A stretch of DNA of 64,000 bases, taken from positions 26,172,531-26,236,530 of the forward strand of contig JAAOOA010000016.1 in assembly GCA_012861695.1 (NCBI GenBank), read 5' to 3'. The translations under genes and the position numbers were made by a program. Source of the DNA: Trematomus loennbergii. Its lineage: Eukaryota; Chordata; Actinopteri; Perciformes; Nototheniidae. The notes beneath the pieces are model-generated. The model was not told where the DNA came from. It did not search any database and saw nothing but the letters and a program-made list of their open reading frames with translations. Below are positions 1 through 10,744 of this stretch, piece after piece. The stretch's first letter is position 1, and each line of letters begins with the position of its first letter.

Positions 1-105
1 GAGCGGGACACACCAATCTGAGTAGGGCGACAGGACGCTCATCGTCGGCCTGACATCCATCGAACGGCCAAAATCGGCTTGTTGTGTCCGGGGCTTAACT
101 TGTGT
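1..105 (+). mobile_element. End of a teleost MITE (GC-rich, truncated by window edge)
   Basis: GC-rich stretch with the core GACGCTCATCGTCGGCCTGA, also present in reverse complement at about 55815-55850, and ending near cggcttgttgtgtccggggc. The shared core and similar end (GTGTGTCC / GTGTGC) show that this is the terminal part of the same repeat family as 55790-56435. The rest lies outside the window. Superfamily not decided. Confidence 0.6.
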
Positions 106-2102
106 GGTCCGTATTTAGTTATTTAGTGTTTTGTGATTAGTGGTGTCTAGAGTAGCTTAGTATTACGTTGACTGTTGTCCTCTAGCATAGCTGTGTTTTC
201 TTACAGCCTCCTTTTGTTAGTTTGTACCACTTTGATAGTGAGGGTTGTTTTTTGCTATTTTTGTTTGTTAGTGTCTATTCCTTTGTATTAATTAGACTCC
301 CTTTTTAGAGTCTCCCTTTGGCCAATACACAGAGAAAAGTACTCACCTATAGTCAATGTATCCTCCTTACGAAACATAGTTCTTCTTGACCTCGGGTGTC
401 TTTCGTCAGACTGACATATCATTGCTTCACCTTAATCGTGCACCATTTTTAGATGCATGTGTTGGCTTTGAATTAAAATACATGTGGTTCTTAGTGTGTT
501 TACAACAGTAGGGGTGGCGCATGTACGGAAATAGAAACTTAGAGTGGCTTTTCAAGGACATGGTAATGACAGACGTTCAGTTAGAAACTCCAACTTTCTA
601 CCCACACACACTCACACACACATCACACACACACCTCCCTGCTTCCTCTCTCTTTGTGCTAGCTGCTGTTTGAAATGTTTTATATGTGTGGAACATGGCC
701 ACTTTGTCTGCCTCTGTTGTACTTTCCAGACGCACACACACACTTCCACACACCCAAAGATAAAGGGAGAGGCATCATTACCTGAGAGCACAGTGAGTAT
801 GATGACATCTGTATGCAACACCAAGCCATTCAAAGTGTCTGTATCTCCCCCTGATCTCTATATCTACACAGAAGGCTCATTTATATATGTATGTGCAACT
901 CGTTTGGGAAAGTAAAGCTTGGTTTTAAACTGTATCCCAACGAAGAAACCAAGAAGTGTCTCCAACGTCAACATTGAATAATCTAGCATTTAAATGATTA
1001 GTTTATCATTCAATAAAGCCATTAGTTATTTACCAGAACAAAAACACTAACAGCCTCAGATGCAGCTCTACAATGATCTCATGTGTGACTAAAAATCCTA
1101 CCCTTAAACTGGTCATTTGTATTTCAATGAATCATCACTTTTTACCTTGAACTGTTGGAGAAAATGTGTTTTTTGTCGCTTGCTTTGACGGCGAACAGAG
1201 AATCTGACATTGGAGAAGTCTTGTTAAATGAAGTTAATCGCTGCCTCGTATAACAACAGCTAAACTATAACATACATCCAAATACAAACTCACACACAAT
1301 TGTTGGGATAAATCTAATCTTATTCATCCAGTTCTTTGCAAAAACATGCATTTTCAACACATTTGTACAATTTACAACCTTTCCGCCAGTAGGTTATCCG
1401 AGGAGCGACAAACACAACATTTTTTCTAAAGAATTCTAGGTTCACAGATGAGATATTAATATAATCGGTCATTTGAAGGGAGAGGTATTCATTTGAATGC
1501 CTTGCTGTAAAAATATGCCGTATAAATGGACTGCTTTGACAATGTCCACTAGTAAAATACATATTAGCGTATTGACATCTTTTAGATTGTTGCTTTTATT
1601 GCTTTTAAATTGTCTATTGTTTTTACTTGTACCTGTTTTATGGTGTGTGAGCTGTGCTTGTGATTTTAATAAATAAAGCTGTATTGAAAAAGTATTTATT
1701 GTTGAGTTCAGCATCCAGTCTAAACCTGCAGGATTACAGTGTGTGTCCTTTTCCGTGTCTCTTTGGGAAGACAGAAAGTAGGTCTTACAAACAGTCCACC
1801 TCCACTCTAATCAGCATCTCTCCATATTGTGAGAAACAGGAAGCGTCCTTTTTCCCAGTGTCACAACACTCTAAGCAAACAGAGAATTTAAATGAGCAGG
1901 AAAGACCCTCCGTGTTCAGACAAACGTTCCCGTGCATCAGAAGCATCAGAAAGCCTTCAGTCTGTCTGACTTCAGGAGGTTAAAGGTCAAAAGGTTGAAC
2001 TGTGAGAGCTGCCAGTCAACAGGAACAAACACCAGAGACACAAAGAAGAGCGTAAAAACCAACCATTTACATCACACTCAACTCGTTTATCAGCCTTTTA
2101 CT
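106..2102. other. Non-coding stretch, no gene seen
   Basis: AT-rich sequence with short CA-rich patches near 602-640 and 728-760. Open frames here (for example 544-915 plus and 1654-1983 plus) show no recognisable domain, and the first owes part of its length to CA codons. Nothing else supported. Confidence 0.6.
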
Positions 2103-2147
2103 GCGTGTGTGTGTGTGTGTGTGCGTGTGTGTGTGTTGTGGTGTGTT
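2103..2147. repeat. (TG)n microsatellite
   Basis: Short (TG)n with a CG interruption near 2124 and a one-base slip (TTGTGG) near its right end. Confidence 0.9.
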
Positions 2148-2974
2148 CTCCACCTCCTACTGTGTCCCCCCGGTGGTTCTGCACACACAGCCTTACAATC
2201 ATTGTGCCGTTTTTACTGCAGTGGACTGTAGTGTTATGTAAATGAGACGATGCAGGGCCTCTTCCTCTTCCTCTCACACACAAAACACTTCACTACTTTG
2301 TCTCAGACATCCACCCTCCACTAATATGTATGTGTTTTTTACCAACACTGTTTTCTGTAACAATAGCCCCGCCTCCTGCAGGACCACCCACACTGTACTG
2401 ACATTATGATTGACATCTTCCATAATGATTTCACTCTTTCAGGCTCTTATTTCTGTGTCATTTGCTTTTTATTTTGATGTGAACTTAGACACTCAAAGCA
2501 ATCACATGTCTACGCCATGCGACATTTACCTGAGTGGTTAATGCACGTTTGTAGAATATCTAAAAATGAAGTTAACTGTTTTCATCATCACGTAATCTGC
2601 CAATTATATTCTAGATGAATTGTTTGGTCCACAAAATAGTAGTGGAAGAAGAACATAGTGAAAAAGGTTCATCAGTTTCTCGAAGTCCAAAATGATTCCT
2701 TTAAATGTCATGTTTCGTCAATTCTAATCCCAAAGATAGACCGCTTTTATATGATTAATAAGCAGGAAGAGCAAATAATCTCCATATTTGAGAGGTTTAA
2801 AAGGCACATTCTACTATTTTTGCATAAAAAATAGCTCAATCTTGATGGATTATCATCAATAATAATCCCTTAGTCAATTTAAATTGCAGTTTGAATCCTT
2901 CATAACATTTTAATGTAATCCAATCACAAGAATAAGTTGTTTTGAGCCATTTGCTTTACTCTAGACCTTTTGGG
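2148..2974. other. Non-coding stretch, nothing recognised
   Basis: AT-rich DNA without a long open frame, terminal repeats or tandem structure that I can see. Confidence 0.6.
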
Positions 2975-4079
2975 AATGGTGTGCATGCATGGATCCTAAA
3001 TGTTAACTATTTAATGGAGAGACACTTAGGATGTTGATGCTCTTATGAGGATGACAGGTTGGTTATTAACTCTAAAGGTTCCTTATGGCGCGTTTCCACT
3101 ACAGCGCGGAGCACGGTTTTAAGAGGGCTGTGACGTCAGCGGCCCGTTTTTGGTTGCGTTTCCACTTGGCCTAGTACCGGCCGGCGGGTCCTAATTCACA
3201 GTTTTTCTGGCCTCATAAAATCGTGGTTCTAGGGCCAGAGACAACGAGGCTGAGTCGGGCTGAGTATGCTAAACTAGAGAGAGAATCGCTGGCAAGGGGG
3301 CTACAACTACAAAAGATGGACATATTTGACCGTGATTTAATTGTAATACACGTTTCAAAATGATGCCGAAGTAACAACATACTGATACCGTTAGTAAAAA
3401 CCATGAATTAATGCTTTGACAAGTCTGCAGACAGACGGCAGGCGAAAAACCTTTTAAAATGCGTGTTTTCTAAATGGAGATTGGCTAAGCTAACGCAGTA
3501 TATGCTCCGACCGTCCACACTCACAACAACGGCCTATACAGACATAAATAAACCAGCGACTGTATTCACCATGACACAGGCAGTCTGTGGTTTGTACTTG
3601 TTTAACTTTTGTCTAGTTTCTGAACATATATGAGGAGCTGTGAGCTCTGAGTGCTAACAGCTAACGGCTGTGTTGTTTTTCTGGGGTTCTCATTGAAGAT
3701 GACGTCACGGCTCCGCCTACACTGCGTTACTATAGATACTACCCCAGTTTCCTAAACTGTAATGGGAATGCGCCATAAAGTGAGCCAGTCCTAACGAGGC
3801 CTAGCCATACCGAGCGAGGCAGAGCGAGGCCGTGTAGTGGAAATGCGCCATTAGTTTCCTTAAGATCTGCTGAATAGGGCTAAAATCTTATCCGAACCCA
3901 TGAGATGAGTTGTCCTCGATAGCAGAACTGTGCACGCATGGATCCTAAATGTTTACCATTAATTGGAGAGACACTTAGGATTATGACAATTACAGGTTTG
4001 GTTTTTTACTCAAAAGTTAAAACCTAAAATCGAATCCGAACCCATGAGAAGAAATCCGAGTTGTCCTCGATAGCACAAC
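2975..4079. repeat. Old tandem duplication split by a MITE
   Basis: The segment beginning gcatggatcctaaatg occurs at about 2988 and again at about 3936, followed both times by a gagagacacttaggat block. A second segment, tccgaacccatgaga plus gttgtcctcgatagca, occurs at about 3891-3924 and again at 4029-4076. Together these show a tandem unit of about 145 bp in two full and one partial copies. The MITE at 3086-3850 lies between the first two. Confidence 0.75.
3086..3850. mobile_element. PIF/Harbinger-like MITE, TTA target duplication
   Basis: Begins TGGCGCGTTTCCACTACA and ends TGTAGTGGAAATGCGCCA, an inverted repeat of about 18 bp with two mismatches. It is flanked by TTA at 3083-3085 and 3851-3853. 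A 3-bp TWA duplication is typical of PIF/Harbinger elements, so that is the inferred superfamily. It is 765 bp long with no transposase frame, so non-autonomous. A second copy of the terminal motif (gggaatgcgccataaagtg) lies about 70 bp inside the right end, near 3760-3783, suggesting a partly duplicated terminus. Confidence 0.8.
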
Positions 4080-5229
4080 ATTTTTCATTAGCTTGTCGTG
4101 CACTCAGATTAAACTGAGATACATATATAGCTGCACATCTGCTCTGATTTGTATTACACCGTTCTTTCTGCAATGCGAGGCACATTATTGTGACCTTTTC
4201 GCTGGTAATACAAAGGAAATGAGGACAGCGCTTAAGAGAGTTGTTTCTTGGCATATACACAGACTGTGATAAACAGGTGAGGGCCTGAAATGGCGAGGTG
4301 AATGAGTACATACAGTACAGATGGAAAACTAGAGCTTATTTGTCGCTGTGGGAAGCTGTCTAGGATTTAATGACTTCTGCAGAACCAGTACTCCAAAAAC
4401 CGTTCAGTGTCCCTCAATCGTGTTTTGGTTTCTTAAGTAAATGTGTTCAATGATTGAGGACTTTAGATATCTTTTGTGACTCTAAAAGTGTATTGATTTT
4501 GTACAAACAGTGTACAAAGTGCATTAGTAGAGAGGTAATATAAGTAGTAAGAGAAAAGCTGGAGAAAGCAAGAAATACAAAATAAAACCCGAAAATATGT
4601 GAAATCTGAGACACAGCGGAGAGGAATAAACCCAGACTTTTCTTAACATGTCCAACCAATCAACAATTCCAGAAATAGCTTCGGTCCTTTAGCCAAAACC
4701 ACACAGCATAATGCAAACTAAGGGACAAAAGGGGGGGTACAGTCATGGAGAACTACTCAAGGAGTCTAAAGAAAGCCAAAAAAGACATCTGCAGAGGAAG
4801 AAGAAAGAACATTGAAATGGCAAAGCAGGTAGTTTTGTGTGATTGCTGTCACATTGAGTTTGTGTCACAGCTGGGAAACCACACAAAGATGAAGAAGACC
4901 ACAAGAGTTTCCATTCCTTGTTCTCCTTTTTGTCTCATTCCTATTCTTCATCTTCTCCATTTCCTTAAATTGCACCCTTTTCTTCCTCGTCTGTCTCCAT
5001 TTTTGTTCCTCTTTCCCCCTTTTCATTTATATTCCGTGGACAAAAACGCTGACTAATATTACCCGTGATTTACAGACTAAAGCAGAAGTCCTTTACATTA
5101 TTTGATACGATCTAATCCCTCTTGACATATATGGGAACAACCTTTCCAATCACAACAGCAGTCATTCATTCCAGTCTTCACTTATTTTACAGGCTGAAAA
5201 CACGTCTCATCAAAACCTAATAAAGCGAT
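4080..5229. other. Non-coding stretch
   Basis: No recognisable gene. The plus-strand frame 4745-5056 has a lysine/arginine-rich start and a low-complexity Leu/Pro/Phe tail that follows a pyrimidine-rich stretch; no domain is seen. Confidence 0.55.
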
Positions 5230-5244
5230 CCCCCCCCCCCCCCC
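5230..5244. repeat. Poly-C run
   Basis: Fifteen consecutive C bases. Similar C runs occur at 11883-11899, 18869-18884, 22282-22294, 23961-23970 and 37725-37738. Confidence 0.9.
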
Positions 5245-5534
5245 TCCTCCTAATATGCTCTTATCCTGCAGCTAAAAAGCTTTTCTACTTCACCGCTCTG
5301 CTCTCATTTCCCTCCTGTGGCTCCCAGTGTGAATATTCTCACTACTGCATGCTGCGGATGTTTGTAATCTAGGAATATTGTGTGCTATAAGAGTGTCAAA
5401 AGGTAAGCACTCACACTTTGGACAAGATATCATTTTCAGAGCATTCAGGGAGGCTTAGAGTCCGTGAGAAGGCTGTGATAAAAGGCTTTACAGTTCAACA
5501 CACCTGTGTCATGGCAAGATAGGGACGCAGGTAT

Positions 5535-5550
5535 GGGGGGGGGGGGGGGT

Positions 5551-5598
<48 letters not shown>

Positions 5599-5652
5599 TG
5601 GTGTGTGTGTTTGTGTGTGGTGTGTGTGTGTGTGTGTGTGTGGTGTGTGTGT

Positions 5653-5684
<32 letters not shown>
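5535..5684. repeat. G15 run followed by interrupted (TG)n
   Basis: Fifteen G bases run into about 130 bp of (TG)n broken by several GG doublets. These interruptions look like single-base losses of T and shift the dinucleotide phase. Confidence 0.95.
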
Positions 5685-5686
<2 letters not shown>

Positions 5687-5869
5687 GCCATGCCAGTGAC
5701 CTGAAGTAAACACGTCTTTCTGTCGGTCTGCTTATCGTCCTGATGTCTGTCCGCTTGCGTCTGTGCCTTCAGGCTGCCATCTTTTATTGTTCTGGACAGA
5801 TAAAGAGATTGGGTCGCATAGAAAAGAGGCTTCCAAATCACTCACCACACACACACATATGGAGGCATG
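5685..5869. other. Short non-coding spacer
   Basis: Unique-looking sequence between dinucleotide arrays; contains a short CA tract near 5843-5857. Confidence 0.5.
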
Positions 5870-5875
5870 AACACA

Positions 5876-5918
<43 letters not shown>
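5870..5918. repeat. (CA)n microsatellite
   Basis: About 49 bp of CA with one CC interruption near 5882. Confidence 0.95.
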
Positions 5919-5919
<1 letters not shown>

Positions 5920-5988
5920 TCAGATGGTTCTTTGGATGAAAGGGTCATTGTGCTAGCACGGCTACAAATCCTGGCAGCATTCGACAGC

Positions 5989-6027
5989 TACACACACACA
6001 CACACACCACACACACACACACAACAA
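5989..6027. repeat. (CA)n microsatellite
   Basis: Short CA array with CC and AA slips. Confidence 0.9.
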
Positions 6028-6085
6028 CGCAAAATTCTTGTTGGACAAACGCTCCTTGTCTTAAAATCCTGAGTCTGACCCGCCT

Positions 6086-6086
<1 letters not shown>

Positions 6087-6134
<48 letters not shown>

Positions 6135-6138
6135 ACAA
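6087..6138. repeat. (CA)n microsatellite
   Basis: CA array ending in a caccacaacc slip. Confidence 0.95.
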
Positions 6139-6649
6139 CCACTGGGGCTCAAAAAGGTGGATTACCCTCATTTACAAATGTATGGCTTTGTGACTGAACC
6201 ATTAGCAAAACTAGTGGGAGCGAGCCCAATGAATTATTCAGCGCCTCCTTGAGGGTTAAAACAGGCGGAAAATATGCTTGTTAAGATCTCAAAGGCTAGA
6301 CAGAATACACTTTTAAAGAGGAAAGAAGATTATGAAGAGAGAAAAGAGTGAAAGTTGTCAGAAGTTTCTGAAGTTTAATTATTCAAAGTTACTTCAATCA
6401 ATCAATGTTAAAGGAATAATTGTCAAATGTGCGGAAGAACACAATTTCAAAGAGAAAGCAACGGAAGAAGTTGGAACAATATGTTACTCAAGAAACAACT
6501 ATTAATTATTCAGAGCCTTCTTAAGAGTGTAAGCAGGCAGAAAATACACTTTTGTAAATACTAAAATCACAGAAGAGACAACTTTTAGATTTTAATAAAA
6601 CAAAGCCCTCTTTCTCAGAGGTTATGAAGAATAGAAAAACATCACTGAC
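6139..6649. repeat. Non-coding stretch with a diverged direct repeat
   Basis: A block of about 50 bp starting attattcagcgcctccttga at about 6233 recurs in diverged form at about 6505 (attattcagagccttcttaa, then gcaggcagaaaatacac). The two are direct repeats about 270 bp apart. No gene seen. Confidence 0.55.
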
Positions 6650-7486
6650 GTCACTATGTTACACTTCTATTGGCTAGTGCTCCAACACATTGTACGTGAT
6701 AGGCTAAGGGGCGGGACATCTCTAAGCGGTTGCCCAATCACAACAGAGCCGGCAGCTACCAATCAGAGCAGACTGGGCTCTGGTTTCAGACAGAGGGTGA
6801 AAAGAGGTGCTGCAGCACAGGCAGTATGAGAAAAATAAAGAGCTTTTTGAACATTAAGCATGGAGACATGTCCCAGTAGAGACACTACATACTGATATAC
6901 ACCTGAACATCAGCAGGAAGGACTCTTTAAAGTAGAGACACTACATACTGATATACACCTGAACATCAGCAGGAGAGGACTCTTTAAAGTAGAGACACTA
7001 CATACTGATATACACCTGAACATCAGCAGGAGAGGACTCTTTAAAGTAGAGACACTACATACTGATATACACCTGAACATCAGCAGGAGAGGACTCTTTA
7101 AAGTAGAGACACTACCTACTGATATACACCTGAACATCAGCAGGAGAGGACTCTTTAAAGTAGAGGCACTACATACTGATATACACCTGCACATCAGCAG
7201 GAGAGGACTCTTTAAAGTAGAGACACTACATAGTGATATACACCTGAACATCAGCAGGAGAGGACTCTTTCAGTAAGACACTACATACTGATATACACCT
7301 GAACTCAGCAGGAGAGGACTCTTTAAAGTAGATACACTACATACTGATATACACCTGACATCAGGAGGAGAGGACTCTTTAAAGTAGAGACACTACATAC
7401 TGATATACACCTGACATCCAGAGAGAGGACTCTTTAAAGTAGAGACACTACATACTGATATACCCTGAACATCAGCAGGATAAAAT
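6650..7486 (-). mobile_element. TTAA-type MITE remnant containing a 57-bp VNTR
   Basis: The non-repeat half (about 6655-6876) is the reverse complement of 17121-17330, so this is an inverted relative of the element at 16557-17425. Its inner part has expanded into a minisatellite. The expected terminal motif (GCATAATAGGGCCCC then TTAA) is missing: sequence changes after the last catcagcaggat, so this end is truncated or decayed. No transposase is encoded. Confidence 0.75.
6877..7486. repeat. 57-bp minisatellite, about 11 units
   Basis: Unit begins gtagagacactacatactga and runs through cacctgaacatcagcaggag to gactctttaaa. Unit starts are near 6877, 6933, 6991, 7048, 7105, 7162, 7219, 7272, 7329, 7385 and 7439. 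The right-hand units carry more single-base losses. Because 57 is a multiple of three, it makes a spurious 19-residue repeat frame on the minus strand. Confidence 0.95.
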
Positions 7487-7670
7487 GAAAAGGTTCATTT
7501 GATCAAAAACGATATATTGTTTATGACTGCTTCTATGAACTGAGAGACCTGATGATTACAGAAAACATCCAGCCAATACATGAGCTGAAGAAACATCACA
7601 TGTCTTCCATAAAAAGTACAGATCAAAATCCTGATGATTTACATGACTCGCTGGCCTTGAAAAGCGAGGT

Positions 7671-7714
7671 CCTCCTCCTCCTCCTCCTCCTCCTCCTCCT
7701 CCTCCTCCTCCTCC
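7671..7714. repeat. (CTC)n trinucleotide microsatellite
   Basis: About 14 CTC triplets. The resulting poly-Leu or poly-Gly frames are artefacts. Confidence 0.95.
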
Positions 7715-7900
7715 ATCTGTCCTTCCCCCTCTCCCCACCTCGCTTCTTTCATTCATTTTTTAAAATCTCCATCCCTCTCTTCTCCAAACCTTCGATCTCT
7801 CTCTGTGTTTCCACCCAGGCGTATTTAAGTGAGTGTGGCAGGCCTGGTTGGTGTGTGTGTTGTGCATCAGTGCTTTAGACTAACAAACCCCCACCCAGTA

Positions 7901-8423
7901 CCTCTTTCTCTCCCTCTTTCTCTCCCTCCTTCTCTCCCTCTTTCTCTCCCTCTTTCTCTCCCTCCTTCTCTCCCTCCTTCTCTCCCTCTTCTCTCCCCTC
8001 TTTCTCTCCCTCTTTCTCAACCACTTTCTCTCCCTCTTTCTCTCCTCTTTCTCTCCCTCCTTCTCTCCCTCCTTCTCTCCCTCTTTCTCTCCCCTCTTTC
8101 TCCCCCTCTTTCTCTCCCTCTTTCTCTCCCTCTTTCTCTCCCTCCTTCTCTCCCTCTTTCTCTCCCTCTTTCTCTCCCTCTTTCTCTCCCCTCTTTCTCT
8201 CCCTCTTTCTCTCCCTCTTTCTCTCCCTCTTTCTCTCCCTCCTTCTCTCCCTCTTTCTCTCCCTCCTTCTCTCCCTCTTTCTCTCCCTCTTTCTCTCCCT
8301 CTTTCTCTCCCCTCTTTCTCTCCTCTCTCTTCTCTCCCTCTTTCTCTCCCTCCTTCTCTCTCTCTTTCTCTCCCTCTTTCTCTCCCTCTTTCTCTCCCTC
8401 TTTCTCTCCCTCTTCTCTCCCTC
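7901..8423. repeat. Polypyrimidine minisatellite (CCCTCTTTCTCT-like, 12-bp unit)
   Basis: About 520 bp almost purely C and T on the plus strand, built from TCTCTCCCTCTT-like 12-bp units with CCTCC and CTTTC variants. One AACCA interruption lies near 8019. Frames over it encode Ser/Leu/Pro or Arg/Glu/Lys repeats and are not genes. Mirror-symmetric polypyrimidine DNA of this kind can adopt triplex (H-DNA) form; that is general knowledge, not shown here. Confidence 0.95.
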
Positions 8424-9505
8424 ACACATGAATTCAAAAGGCCGAAGACCTTTTTGAGAGTCATGCCAGATGTTCCCCAGCTCGGTATTCATACAACAAC
8501 ATCCTCCCTTTCTCCTATGTCTCCTATGTTGTCCCGTTTCCCCCCTCCTTTCCTCACTCATCTGGCCTTTTATTAATTTCCCCTCCTTACTTTTTTATAG
8601 AACCTCCTTATCCAATCCTTTAATTCATCTTTTTATATATTTTTAAAACCCTCATTATTAATTCCCCTTCCATTTTGTCTCCGCTCTTTGTGTCAAGCGC
8701 ATCCTCCACTTTCCCCCGCCATCCCAAATTTGTTTGGATGTTTGTACACTCGTTTGACTTCCTCCTCTTTTTCCCTTTCCTCCTCGTCCCATTTTTCTGC
8801 CAATTGACATTCTTTAAAGTTCATTCACTGTCGGCTCAAAACACTGGCTTTTTGATATGAAAAGCATTTTCATTCTCAACTATTCCTTAATGGTGTGAAT
8901 GTGACACATGTGCCAGCGTTTTCCATCCTTCCTTTTCCACTCTACTCCATATCTCTTCCTTTTATACTATTCTATAAATCTGTCATTCTCATTTCTCGGG
9001 GCCTTCTTGATTTAAATGATCTTTCCTAAACCCTTTCTGTCTTTCTTGTATTTGATATTTCTTTATTAACCATCTGCATCCCTTTTGCAATCCGATTTCC
9101 TCTCCTTTTTTATATCATTTCTAGCTTTCCTTTCCTACAACGTACACCCACATCCTCCACCTCTTCTTCCCTCTCTCTCTCTCTTTCTCTCGGAGGCCCA
9201 TTGATTCTCGACTAGCCGTCAGAAGGAGATCCTCAGATGTGTCCCACAAAAGTCTTTGGAAACACAGAGCACACGCCCACCAATACTCGAATGGAAAACA
9301 GATGGGAAGCGAGGAGATGATCAGGAGAGAGAAATGGAGGCGTTAAGGGGGGGGGGGACGGATTTGCACACCTATTCATTTTGAACGTCTCCTGAGGATG
9401 CAAGCTGAGGCTCCGCTTTACACCGCCACCGGTCTTTAGTTATCTCTCTGGATCTCTTTATTCTCTATTCCTGCCCTGCACATGACTCTTTCACTTTCCT
9501 CTATC
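8424..9505. other. Pyrimidine-rich non-coding stretch
   Basis: C+T-rich on the plus strand, with a (CT)n near 9171-9191 and a G9 run near 9350. The block 8640-8770 is a diverged relative of 11195-11325. No gene seen. Confidence 0.55.
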
Positions 9506-10320
9506 GAAATCAGGTTTATTGCAAGTTCAGATACTAGGAATCTGTTGCATGCATAAACACAGAAAGTGGTATTAAGTTATTTAAAAAGGAACAAATAGAA
9601 AACTGTCATACAAACCGACAAACTACTCAAAGCTACTACAGATATACAACAACTAAGAATATTCAATACATCAAATATGTGTGCTGCACATGACTCTTTA
9701 ACTAAATCACAATCAGGTTTATTGCCAAGTTAAGAAGTTAGAAATGTTTTGGGGTAGATTGGTGCATATTGAAACACAGAAAGAAGCTGTGAATAAAGAA
9801 CACATATAGAACTAGCATAAAAACTATGTTAAAAGCTATTATTAAAAAGGTGTTTGCAAGACGATAAATATAAAAAAAAACGAAGTACAATATGACAGTT
9901 GAACCGTCCGCGTTTGGATTTTATCTCCCACATCTTTCTACTATTTGAATCATTCCCAGCGCTTTGTCACAGTGACTTTGCAGGAAGCGACATCTTATTC
10001 CTCTAACAATTCATATCAGGTTTATTGCCAAGTTCACATACTAGGCATTTGCTTTGGGGTATATTGGTGCATATTTAAACACAGAAAGTGGCTTTCAGTT
10101 GTGAAAAAAGAACAATATTGAACTATGTTAAAAGCTAATATTAAAAGGTGTTTGCAAGACTATGAATATACAAAAGTACAATATGACAGTTGAAGAGCTG
10201 TGCCGTTAAACCGTCCGCTTTTGCATTTTATCTCCCTCATCTTTCATACTCTTTGAATCATTCCCAGCACTTTGTCACAGTGACTTTGCAGGAAGTGATA
10301 TCTTACATTGTCTCTTGCCT
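9505..10320 (-). repeat. LINE/SINE-tail-like repeats with a ~300-bp tandem duplication
   Basis: The motif aatcaggtttattgc(c)aagtt occurs near 9510, 9711 and 10015. It is the reverse complement of the common fish retroposon tail (..GCAATAAACCTGATT). The second and third copies extend together for about 300 bp, through gtgtttgcaagac, acaatatgacagttga, and cactttgtcacagtgactttgcaggaag. So 9711-10006 and 10015-10305 are a tandem duplication that includes non-retroposon flank. Confidence 0.7.
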
Positions 10321-10627
10321 GTCTTCTACCTGAAATATAACATCAGACAGAGTTATATTTCCTGCCATCCCTCCATCTGCTCTCTTATGCCTTCCTTTAT
10401 TCCAGCCGTTCCTCCAGACACCCTCCATCTCTCCACGGTCCTCCGTCCGTCTGCCCACCCTCCGCCCTATTTATCCCAGTATTGATCTAGCTGTCCATGA
10501 TATGTCCGGGTGATTGACAGCTACTAATTGGCTTAATCCCACCCCCGGGGTCTTGTAGGTCTTTGGCTGATCTGGATACAGCTGTCCTTTTGTCCAACAG
10601 CTGACACCGTGACCCTCGGGAGCCAAA

Positions 10628-10744
10628 GAGGAGACGGAGAGAGAGATGGAGAGATGGAGAGAGAGAGAGAGAGGGAGAGGGAGAGGGAGAGGGATGGAGA
10701 GACGGAGAGAGAGAGAGGAGAGGGAGAGGGAGAGGGAGAGGGAG
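10628..10744. repeat. (GA)n-rich purine tract
   Basis: GAGA, GGAGAG and GGATGGAGA units on the plus strand, about 117 bp. Confidence 0.9.

Noticed and set aside
6910..7251. 113-codon frame with a perfect 19-residue repeat (also 16509-17068)
   Set aside because: 57 bp is 19 codons, so the minisatellite is open by arithmetic. It is broken wherever a unit loses a base, and the surrounding element is a MITE.
7829..8561. Ser/Leu/Pro-rich and Arg/Glu/Lys-rich frames of about 200 codons
   Set aside because: They are the polypyrimidine array read on either strand. No non-repetitive domain.
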